Origin: Trichobilharzia regenti
Lineage: Eukaryota; Platyhelminthes; Trematoda; Strigeidida; Schistosomatidae
Assembly (NCBI GenBank): GCA_944472135.2
Contig: OX235263.1
Span: 13,623,517 to 13,687,516, forward strand
Length of the DNA stretch: 64,000 nt
Direction of reading: 5' to 3'
The notes beneath the pieces were generated by a model. That model was not told the origin of the DNA, did no database searches, and saw nothing but the letters and a program-made list of their open reading frames with translations. Made by a program: the position numbers and the translations under genes. Shown one piece after another: positions 13,009 through 25,000 of this stretch (position 1 is the first letter of the stretch; the number at the start of each line of letters is the position of its first letter).

Positions 13009-16000
13009 CGAATGAATATGTGGCTTACGTTGACACGAAAATCTTGTAGTGTACGATATTTTGAATCCAATAGATTTTGTAAACGTGGTTCAAGTTTCAC
13101 TTTTCGTTGGCTGTAGTGTAAGAAAGCCCAAAGTTTCTCTAATCCATACAGATGACCATCATCATAATCTCTGAGTGTTTCTTCCTATCAATAAAAACAA
13201 ACAAAAAAATAAAGAGAAATGTATAAATTCATAAAGAAAAGTGTTAGGTGGCAGGGGGGGGACTCAAGTAAACCGTGATTTATCTAAAGGAGGAACACAA
13301 CAGTGTTAGAACAATATCACCACAATTATTGTCATTAAATGAGGCGTCTGACGATAGACTTCTCGCAATTACTTAATCAGAACCCAATGACAAGGAACAG
13401 CATTCTGAGGTACTAGAATATAAGTCACACTACACTTATAAAGGCTGATGACCATACACCAACAACAATAAAATGACTAATAATTTCCGATGTGAGTTGA
13501 TGGGAGAAGTACCCCTTTTGGACTTTTCTTCGGTTTATTAGGACTAGTATTGCGCGCTGCAAACAACATTATTACCGTACTCACTCACTCACTCACTCAC
13601 TCACTCACTCACTCGCAGTATGTTATTTACTGACAAATTTATACACGGAGTATTTCTACTCTGACGCGGATATTTTAGCAGCATGTGCAAAATTTAAATT
13701 CAATTTATTTGCAAGAGTTTGTTTGCTGGAATTTGGCTTGTTTCAAGTTTGATCACGGATTGATATCAGCTACAGAAGAACCATTGAAAATCAGGGAATA
13801 CTGGATACCTGTTTCATCCTTCGTCTAGGACTCTTCGGTAGTTTGAGCCCACCGGGTTCAGCATCTAGGACCTTTCGGTTACCAGTCAAGCTCATGGATC
13901 ATTCAACCACTGATATTGAACTCAACGACCCACGAATTATAACTTTTACCAATTCATGAGAAGCCATAAGTATAGTGGGCTCCACCAGGTCGGGTGTGAC
14001 GACAAATACTCGACGAAGGCGTCGATTGGTGGTCGCGCTGAAACCGTGAATGGGTAGAAGTTGGAGTGCATGTGCTGGCCAATGAGTCGGGGGTCTCAGT
14101 GGCATATTGGTCTACGAGCTTGACGTGTAAGCGGAATGTCCTAGGCTCGAACCCTGGTAGTGGGTGGCGTGCTGCCACTAAGTCTCGAATAACAACAGAA
14201 CAGTACTACCCAACACTCCCTGCTAATTTTCAATAGTTGTCTAACTGATATCAATCAGAGATCAAACCTGAAACTAGTCAATTTATTCAGATGCATAGAC
14301 TAGAACCTGAAACTAAAGAAAGCTCCTGAACTGACCGGGAGACTGCCTTCATACCCCCTGAAAAAACCTGCTAATAAATCTTTGATTTACAAGTGATTTT
14401 GAAGCATGAATTCTGTGAAACATGAGTTGTCACAATGAGACCAACAATAAGACGTAAGATCTGGACTGTGTGGATGATTCTTGTTTAATGTCACACAGAC
14501 TAGAAAGATCTACAGGCAAACACCAACAAGTTGGCAGATGAAGCAATCTACATCGAAACCGCACTTCAAGTGATCATGGACAAGACGGGGATGATGAAGA
14601 TGACTAACCAATAGCAGCAACAACAACAAAAAGCAGCACCAATGACTATCAACTCCTTCACTTATCTGAGAAGCAACGTTTCAACTTGGTGCGTCGGTGG
14701 CACGGATGTAGAATGCTCGCCCCAACCACCCCTCATGTGGTCCGGGGTTCGATCCCCGGTCGACAACTCACTTACTAAACCTTGCTAAGTCAACAATAAA
14801 ACTGATAAAAACGGAAGGTTGGGTGTGAGGCTAGCAACCACTGCTACCGAAACTTCAAAGCTCTGGCTTGAAGTCTTATGTTCCACTGGGAACGTGAACG
14901 AATAAAAAAAATCGATTCAACTACAGGCAGCACGGCACAGATGAGAAAAGAAAAAACCAAAGTCAACTAGAATCGAAAGAGCACAACAGGTCTTCAATAA
15001 TCTCAAATTAGTGCAGAAATTTGCTGCACTTATATAGTATGAAGAACAAAATCCAAATCTTAAACCCTAATTTTAAGTCTTGTTCAATAATTTCGCCCGC
15101 CACGAAAAGCATTTCCAACAGGAGGTTGAAGAGTCGCATCACAACACCTACTCTCGTTTCATATATATTGAAGATCAGACGAGTGATCAAAAACGGGATA
15201 AGGAGGCGTAACTCTGGTAGGCGGTCGACCGAACAAGAACCTATTACTTATTAAGTATGCATAGAATAAATGGAGATTGACAGGATTATACGCTGAGGAC
15301 ACCATTGTACAGTTACATCATACAACAGACTGCGGGGTCCTCAAGCGGGACTCGAGTGAGTTGTACGTTGATCCGATGGTGACATGGAGGAGACCGTTTG
15401 AAGCTTATGATCAATAGGAGAGCCAACTATACAGCATTGTGCTGCTAAAGCCCTTTATTTCACTCGGAAGCGATGAGAATAAGAGCAGTAATAATAATAA
15501 CAATAATAAACTGGAAAAATGCACTAATTTAGACGTAAAGGCACATCTAAATAAAGAACAAGGAAAAATAGCAAAATCACCGTTTTACTCGTTAGTTACT
15601 CACCTGAAAATCTTTAAAAATTGCCTTACGAAAATGACGTTCTAATCCATAACTGTAAAATCGAAATAAACATTCTATCCCATATCTTGCATTGTCTTTA
15701 GCATCATCCAATGCATGTTTACGAAAATCTTTATACATTGATCGATTAAAGTGTTCTCGTAAAAAGAAGGACCAAAAACTATACAGTGTATTCATTTCCT
15801 AAAAAGATGAACACCACACAACACAACAGAAAGAATAAATAACAGGGAAGTGAATTCACAATACACACACACACAGACTAATTATTCAGATATTTTGTGA
15901 AATGACCGATTGATTGAGTTTCAGTGTGAAACTTAGGACAGAAGTACAACAGTTCAAGTTTCAACATTTCATGTAACACACTAAAGTCGACACAAGAGTC

Positions 16001-19000
16001 GCATTTAGCATCCCGAGGATCTCACTCACTCACTTACCCATCTCCGCTAACATTGCTCACCGGGTAAGGTGATGGCTCAGTATGCAAAAGACGCGTTGTT
16101 CTAGCCATCAGAATCGATGTAGCCTCCCAACTTTATCGATCGACCTAACCCTCCTTACTTGATGCTATAATTTAGATAAACCAATAAGATGTAATTTTCC
16201 TGAATCGTGTAATGTATTTGCGTAACAGAGGTAATAGTACATCTGCTACGGTATCATAACAAAATTTACCAGGGAAGGTTTAATGTGATGACGAATTGTT
16301 TTTGAACGCATTAAGGTGGCTTGAACCTTCTAATTGCTAGGGCTTCCACAAACTTTAGGATACGCCTTCCCCCAAACACGTTTTATAGATAGGTTTAAAA
16401 GATCTGTTAACGTCAATTTTATGTCCTGTCTCTATAATATATTTCGCAATAGAAGAGCTAGGTCTCCTGTTCTCACCGTTAATAGGTTCTGGAGATCCCG
16501 TTTGTTTCTGGAGCCATTTAGGAATATACCCTGGCAATTAGAAAGTTCTAGACACCTTTATGCGCTCGAATCAACAATTCGTCATCACAGTAAACCTCCC
16601 CTCTTGTTAAACTTTGTTTTGATACCATAGCAGATGCCCCATTACCTCTGCTATTTGGTTCAGTGGTCTCCATTGTCATTTTGACCTCGAATACGTCCTT
16701 TTAACTTGACCTAAGTGGTCTATTTTCTCACCTCTTACCTCTTTATTAATTTCATATATATTCCTACGACAAGCCCGTGTGTGATCAGATTGTCCGAAAT
16801 GTGTTGCGCAAATACATTACACGATTCAGACAAATTACGCCTTCTTATTGATGCTATAATGCTTAACCTTAGTATTACTCATCATGTAACACGGGAGACA
16901 GAACGCAAACATCTATGACTAAAGACGGCCGGCGTTTTTCATAGCTTCCACTTTCAATAGTCACCTATGTGTCTCACGACCACAAATGAGGTTGGAGTGA
17001 ACTGCTAAGCAGTACACACACACACACACTTATGTCCTCTGATCGATAGCCAGCCGGGTATATTACATCCACAACAAAGATGATGCAGGGCAGCAAAAGC
17101 CAAACAAGCCTTACAATGAAATGATTCCAATTTTTTCAGGAAGGCAGCTGAAAAATGAAAGCTTGAAAATCTTAGAAGATATTTTCTGGTTGGTAACTAA
17201 CAATTTCTCCACTCCTTTGAAACTAATGCAGTACAGTGACTTCACAAAACTTAGTACTTTTTCACACCGTTATCTAACCTCATATCTCAAAAGATTTATA
17301 CTTGAACATAGATCCCTCCATACTGGCAAAAAATAACGAAGCAAGGAGATAATAAGTGCAACGAGAGAAAAAACCAACGTTTTTAGTTACTGAAATTACC
17401 TGTGATTGACCTTTACCCTTTGCTTCTCTATCCCTGAGACATTTAGAACGGAATTGATTGTAGGCATGAAATGTGAAGCCTTTTTGTTGTAACAAATGAC
17501 TTGGCTGATGTGTTGTAGTCGGAGAGGCATCGCTGTGAATCGTGGTGAGAGAAATAAAAATGAATAAGGCTGAAGCTTTTATCGATGACAGAAACGATAA
17601 AAACATTAAAACTGCACTAAAAATAGATTTGATAAATATCTGAAAAACTGAGAAGTATATATTCTCAAAGTGAATACGGGTGCAGTGGCTAAACCGAATT
17701 GTACTCCCATAGCAGAACTTTGCACAAACTCTCATCAGTTCAGCATTATTACTATAATTTCCCTTAATTCCTAGAGGAACATAGGGCTTCATTGCCTCCA
17801 TTGCCTTCAGTTGTCTGCCAACGTTTTCACCTGGCTCCAAGTTTGCCCACATGCTTGTCATCTCTTCACACGACCTCCTCCAAGTCACCCTTGCACTGAC
17901 GATCACTCGACGGCTTGTCTAGTGATATCACTTGATGGTTTCCCCTGATTATGGCCAATCCACCTCCATTTCTTTCTACCTATTTGTTGAACAATCGATT
18001 CCTGGTTGGTTCATTGATTGCCAGAGATCCTTGTTACTGATCTTTTCTGGCCGGCCATCTGATCTTGAGTATTGACCAAAGACAACTGATAAAGAAGGTC
18101 TGTAGTTTGTTTGAGGTGCTCTTTATGACACGCTAAGTCTCTGATTCGTATACGGTAGCGCTGACTGACTTCACACTGGAGTTGAAAATCCGGATCTTAC
18201 TTTCATCTTCATGCTGAGTGCTGTTGACTTCCTGCACACAGACTTGAGAGTAATGAAAGCTTGTCTTGCTTTCCCGATCCTTGCTGCTTTGATCCTCGTC
18301 AGTTGCACGTGTAGTTGAAACGATGCTTCTCAGGTAGGAGTGTAGGTGAAGGAGGTTGTTTCTTTCAGGTTCCTCCCATTTATGCTGGCTGATTTTTGTC
18401 TGTTGTTGTTGCCCGGGAATCTTCATCATCCTTGTTTCCTTTATGTTCACCTGGAGTGAAGTCCTTTCTTTGATGCTTCTTCTGCCAACTTGGTGCTTTT
18501 CACTTGCATATCTTCCTGTTCAGCATGCCACACTTCATAAAGTGAAAAATATGAACTATAATAAACGGGAATTTATGAAAGGATGAATAATTAATTACCT
18601 GGAGAATAATGAGAACTTAATAGACCTGGGAGGTCATCACAGTATTCACATAACACGTTTGTGCTATTGAGAACAACTTTGAACCATGTCACCTAAAGTC
18701 TTTAACCATTGATTCTTAGCATCTCTCACAGGACTCCAACTAGGCAGTCTACACACATTCCAAGGTTTTTCAAAGGCCTCAAAAGACCTCTGACATATTT
18801 TCGCGTGAGACGACCTCTCCAACCCTTTATCAGCTTCATCCTATGTCAGTCAGTCAGTCAGTTGACATCGTTGATTAAGAGTAAGACAGTATGAGTGAGT
18901 AACGCATTTCTTGGCGATTTCAATCGATGCAGCTTCACAGCATCATTGATCGAAGCAATAAATTAGCAAGTCATCGTCAGCCACTCCTCTTTCAGTAGCC

Positions 19001-22000
19001 GGTATGATGATATCTCAGTCATTTTATATCCTTGTACATATTTGTATGGCATCAAACAGAAAAAAGTTGCCAGTATAATAAGACGTCTAAAATAAGTGAA
19101 CTTAGCAACGAATATCCCTGTTCTAGGCGGTATGACTACAGGGCAACTTTTTATTTTCACCACTACTGATTTCCTCCATGCTGCTGTTGACACCGTAACG
19201 AAACAATATTGGAAATCAGTCACTTCGGTATTCGGGGCTATGAGCTGCACTTTATATGCCTGCATGAGGCTTGTCAAAACTGAAGTATGGAGAAAGTGAG
19301 ATACCATAACTGGCTTCATCACTAGCTGAAAGTTGAGCGCTTGAAAGAGTTTACGTGTTACAAAAAATGACAGTAAGTAATCCTGAGTAAGAAATCGATG
19401 TTATCATACGGTTATGCAATATAAGTGCGTCGGTGGCATCGCGGTTAGGATGCTCGCCGACCATTCACATGGTCTGGGGTTCGATCCCCGGCTACAGACG
19501 CACTCTTTTACTTCGCTGAACCAGAAATAATGCTGGTAAAGAGGAAAGCTTGGGCATGAGCTTAGCAACCCCATCCTGTAAAAAATAAACACTCCTACAG
19601 AAACTTCAAGCCACTAGCTTGAAGCCCTATTCAATCTCTGTAATCTTTCATATTCCTTTCTACCATTACCCATTCTGTTTTACTCTTATATCTGTCAAAC
19701 TCTATAAATTCTCTTCACTCATCTTCTTGTCTACCTCTGTGCTATTTGGAAGGTGGCAACTCGAACTGGTGCACTTCGGTGCCAAGTTCTATGTTGAATC
19801 CAGACAGACAGCTTGAAGCCCTATGTTCCACTGGGGAACGTGAAGGAAAAAAAATATGCAATATACATGATATTTCAACTCATGTGAGCAGAGGTTGATG
19901 AAGATTTTCCACACCAAAAAAATTGTTACAATTTAGAAAATTACTGCACTAAAAATTTACCTGCAATTGGCTTGTAGTTGTGAACGTGCAGCAGATACAG
20001 GATGTAGAAGGAAGCCAACGTGTTTACCCTTACTGGATGATGATGATAACTTGTTGTCATGACTTTCTGAACTTTGCATATTATACTAAAAATGGTAGAG
20101 AGAGAGGAGAGGGAGAGAGTAACAATAATAAAAATTTTAATTACACAGTGAACACAACATATTGACAACTTTAGTCTGTCTGCATACCTTGAATTGATCA
20201 ATGTGATGTGACTAGTGAAATGCACAGAATTACGAGGGAAATCATGCATTGGTGGTTTAGTGGTAGAATGTTCACCACTAACTGAGGAAATAGTCCAATC
20301 CAGGGTTTGATTCCCGCCTGACGCACCCCTCTTAAACCTTACTAAACCGGTAGCAAAACTGACTGGTGAAAAGGGGACAAGACTAGGTGTGGAGTTAGCA
20401 ACCCCACTCCGTAAAAATAAAATATCCACACTATTACGAACACTGCAAAGTTCTAGCTTGAAGCTCTGTGTGTTCCACTTGGAGCGTAAGGGAATACGGT
20501 TTAAAAAACGAGGGAAATCGCATAAATTTACAGATAAATTCACACTAAAATTATATGCACTTCTGCATTATGCCCCAATGTTAAGAGGGGAGGATATACT
20601 CATAGGTAGTAGATGGGGAGAATAGAATAGTCGTGAAGATACCATTCTTACGTTAAAATAGAGAAACTGGTTCTTCACATCATATCAAACAAAATAAACC
20701 AGGATAAATCATATTAACTCATTCCACAACTTTCAAGCAGTTAGTAGTGAGCTGTGGATTCTAACTTCTTATATCAATTCTAACTTCTGCCAATTTATGG
20801 GCCGTTGGCTCGGGTTCCAGTGGCTTAATGGTCTACGAGCTCGTTCGCCTTGTAACGAGAAGGTCCTGTGTTCGAACCCTGGCGGTGGGTGCGTACTAAT
20901 GAATAGTCCCAAGATAAGACGGAAGAAACAGCTGTCCAGTAATCCCTGGCAGGTTTTCCAATGGTTCTCTAACTAACGTCAGCTCATGACGAAATCCTCC
21001 AACCAATCAAAAAAAACTTCCTACAGAACCAATGCTTGAAAATACCGGGTAGTGTTTAGGGGTGGGTTGAGAAAATGTGCAGTTTATGTGGCCAATATAA
21101 TAACTAGCTGTACAGGAGCAGATTGCGTCGGTGGCACAGTTGTTAGGACGCTTGCCGACCATGCACATGGTTTGGAGTTCGATCCCCGGCCACAGATGCA
21201 CTCTTTTACCTCGCTAAGCTAGAAATAATGCTGGTAAAGGGGGAAGGTTGGGCATGACACTAACAGCCCGATCCTGTAAAAATAAACACTGTTACAGAAA
21301 CTTCAAGCCTCTAGCTTTGAGCCCTATGTTCCATTGGGAACGTGAAGGAAAAAAACATGCCTATTGCGTGAAGACTGGTGATAGTAATTGGCGGCTCAAA
21401 CCATGACAAGTAAAGTGGGTGTTTTTGTAACTCGTTGCCTAGTAGTTAGAGGTTAAATGCATAGACCAAAATAGCCATAGAGCTTCAAACTTTCTATAAT
21501 GTGAAATGAATGAATTAAACCAAGTTCACCTCTACAAACTGAGTCACACAACTGGTTATAATTTCTATAATAAAGTAATGAATAATGAACTCAGACTGCA
21601 CAGAATGTAAGTCCAAGGCAACCATAGTTGACCACGCTCCACATAGATCGAATTCTACCACAACCACCATGTGTATCACGACATTCACACAACACACATG
21701 AGAATATAAATACACACTTGGGAGAAGAGTTAAGGAAATGTTGTTTTAAAATTTAGCAGTTAAAAACGAAAAGAAAATGTGGTTACAGGTCAATCAAACT
21801 CGTAAGGATTTCCAAATCCTTTATACATATAGTAAACATACAAAGGATTGAAAATTTACTACGACAATTTGCTGAAGCAATTGCAGTCAAGTGTATTGTC
21901 AATCTCTCACTCTCCTAACAACCGTATTACTTTGATTACATTGATTAATCATACACATTAGTCAGCTCAGCTCACCGAGGAAGTTTTCAATTAAATGAAC

Positions 22001-25000
22001 TGTAAACTTTTTTGAGTTGCTATGTAGAAGTACAAGCTAAAACTGTCTACTAGATTTTTCTGTTTTCTGTCTTCTCCTCCCCTCCTTTTCTATTTTTAAA
22101 GTATATAAACTGTTGGTGACTAAAAAGTATTGTAATGTGTTCATTTCGGATGCGTTCATCTTATAATGTTTCCTCTACTACCATTGAAACATTGAAGTAT
22201 GTCATTGTCATTATATTTATGACCATTGTAATTTCAGTTAGTGTTCTGGAGCTGATGAGAACCTGAGAAATATAGAACAACGGCATTTCATACTGCAAAT
22301 CTGACCGTCCTTTCTTTATCGAAAAGAAAATAACTTCAACGCAAATGTCACTTTGCAGCATTTTAAAACGCCAAAAAGTCGTGACAAGTGGGGTTAACCA
22401 AGTTGCCGTTGACACTGACTGACTGTTGCGCAGTATTATATCACCAATTAGTAGAAGTTGGAATTCATGGACCATTGGACCGGGTTCTAGGGGCTGAATA
22501 GTCTACCAGTTCGCCTTGCAACCGAAAGGTGGTCCTAGGTTCGAACACCGGTGAAAGCATGCCAATGAAGAGTCTCAAACTGGAACGAAACACCTGGTTT
22601 CTCAATGGTTCTCTAATTGATGTCGGCTTGAGAGAACAAACCTGTAAACAATCAAATCCCTGGAAACCAACACTTAAGAACAACTAGAAATTGTTACAAA
22701 AGCCTAAAGAAATCTACGGTGGTATAAAAATGAAAAACGATGGGGTGATATCGACGAACTACGAAGACTCGTGAAAAGTTACTTCACAGTGAGATTTGAT
22801 TATTCACAACGTTAGAGAGAGAGAAAGAGAAAAAGAAACTTACTGCATCAGTACTGGAATCTGCATTTTGTGTATCAAAGTCACTGGAAACAGGGAAAAA
22901 TCCAATAGTACGACCTTTCAAATCACGTTTCGCGCCAGTGATTGAAGGGTGGTGGTTTTGATCAGAATTTACACAGGACGGTGGTACTGATGAATTCAAG
23001 GGTTGTGGAATATGAGGAAATGTACCGTTAATCGGCGGTATTAATGGGATTGGATTCATTTGAGGAATGTAGTACACTGGTGTAGAAGAATTTAAAAATG
23101 GAGCACGATTAAGACTTGGTAAGATATAACCTTCAGGCGTGTGTATTGCAGAAGCTGTAGGTATTATTGTATATGACAGTGGACCAGGAAGCGAAGGATG
23201 ACCATATTGGAAACAGGAGTCTAAATTACAACAACAATAACAACACACAAAAAACACAAACAAATCCATATAGACTTTTGCCTAGATTAAATATCTCATT
23301 CTGTAAAACCTCAACAAGGAATTATTAGCAGGGTACACTGAAACTTATGGAAATAAAACAAATCATAGGGTGCAGGAGGTCGGGTGTGAGGACAAATACT
23401 CGCCGAAGACATTGGCTAGGGGTCGTTTATTGGCAGAAGTTAGAATTTATGGGCCACTGGATGGGGCCCCAGTGGCTTAATGGTATATGAGCTCGCCTTG
23501 TAACCTGAGGGTCTTGGGTTCGAACCCTGTCGGTGGGTGCGTACTGCTAAAGAGTCCCAAACTAGGACGAAACAGCTGTCCAGTACTCCAGTCGTTGTTT
23601 TCTAATGGTTCTCTAACTATTATCAGCTCATGATGAAATACTGCAACCAATCAAATCCCTACAAACCAAACCAACACTTGAAAATCATAAGTAAGTTGAC
23701 AATAACTTCTACTTATACACAACGCGATAAGAACGAGTAAATTTTGTATGTACATTAAAACCACACATTGTGGTAAGTACCTGACGTGTTTCACATTCGA
23801 TGGTCCTAGTGTTGGGCAAAAAATAGTGAGATTCAATGAATTACGTCATATCGACGGATCTGTTGCTTCAACACTTTATGAAGTGTTGACAACTATCACC
23901 TACTAAATGATAGTTCACGAAAAGAAATCAAGGAATCAGGTGTAAATTTATGCACTGGGCGATGAGCAACAGACTGACAGAATTCTAAAGCAAGTGCTTG
24001 TTTGAAAGTTCTCCCCTACCCCAATCGAGCCGCTGACCTACTCTGATGCACAAAGTGAGACAGAGTCAGGGGCTGTGTTGTCATGGTTGTCACTGACCAA
24101 AGCAGGTGTATATGCCATTCATTCCTTAGAGATTCTGGAGTACATGTGCCCCATATGGTTTGGAACCAAGGTTTACCAGTTCGCCTACGTGGACCAACAA
24201 TGTCCACCAGTGCTAGATGTTTGCATTTAACCTTTAACTTTTGTAACACACCAGCTGCTTGAAGGCAATGAATAGGCGTTACATGGCAGATGCTATGAAC
24301 GAGTGAACACATGACAAAATTCCCAGAGGATGACCGAAGTCTATCAGCCGTCGATCGTAGCAATTAGCCTGTGCAGTTGGTGATTGTTACTAATCACTAC
24401 GTTATAAAGTCATGCCAATGTCTGAATGCATTTTGATAAGTGAGATAAGGTTGAAGCTCTTAATATATCAGTTGATAGTAAATCACCTTGATCATTGTGA
24501 CACTGCTGCTCAGTCTAACATAAATACTATTCTAAATTATTTTTTGTGCACTTAGTTGAACATAAAGCCTTTACGGACCGACTAGATATGGAACTTGATT
24601 CTCTGCTCTTACTTCCAGCTGCTAGCTGCACGACTGTCAACAAGCTTGCGTTTCCTAGTAACATGATCTCTCTATCAGACTCGGACCTGTTGTCTACCTC
24701 ACTGATTCCACTAGAAGGTCTGACGTGTGATGTCGCCCAACGATCTCCATAGTATATGTCTAATCCATCTTCATTCCATTCTGAATACATGTCGGATAAC
24801 ATATTTCCTAACCAGTTCACTGCCAGAGTTCTTTGGCATTATTCTCACCAGAGGCTGGTTGCTTATGGAAGTGATCTCTATAACAAACTGGTGAAAATGC
24901 CTTTGCTAATGCGCATGCTAACGTCTGTGAGTTATGTACACAGCAGTGAATATGGTATTGGCGTTAACAATTCGGATGTTGTTCCTTGTGTGCCAAGTGT

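Noticed and set aside
13579..13616. CRISPR-like or satellite array
   Set aside because: It is a plain tetranucleotide microsatellite without spacers, and this is eukaryotic DNA.
17280..17906. 208-codon minus-strand open frame
   Set aside because: Only the part 17400-17532 is coding (LARP1 exon 13). The rest is intron, an antisense RTE-A end and read-through past the splice donor.
19941..20543. 200-codon minus-strand open frame
   Set aside because: It runs through LARP1 exon 12 in another frame and antisense of a SINE-1A copy; no motif of its own.
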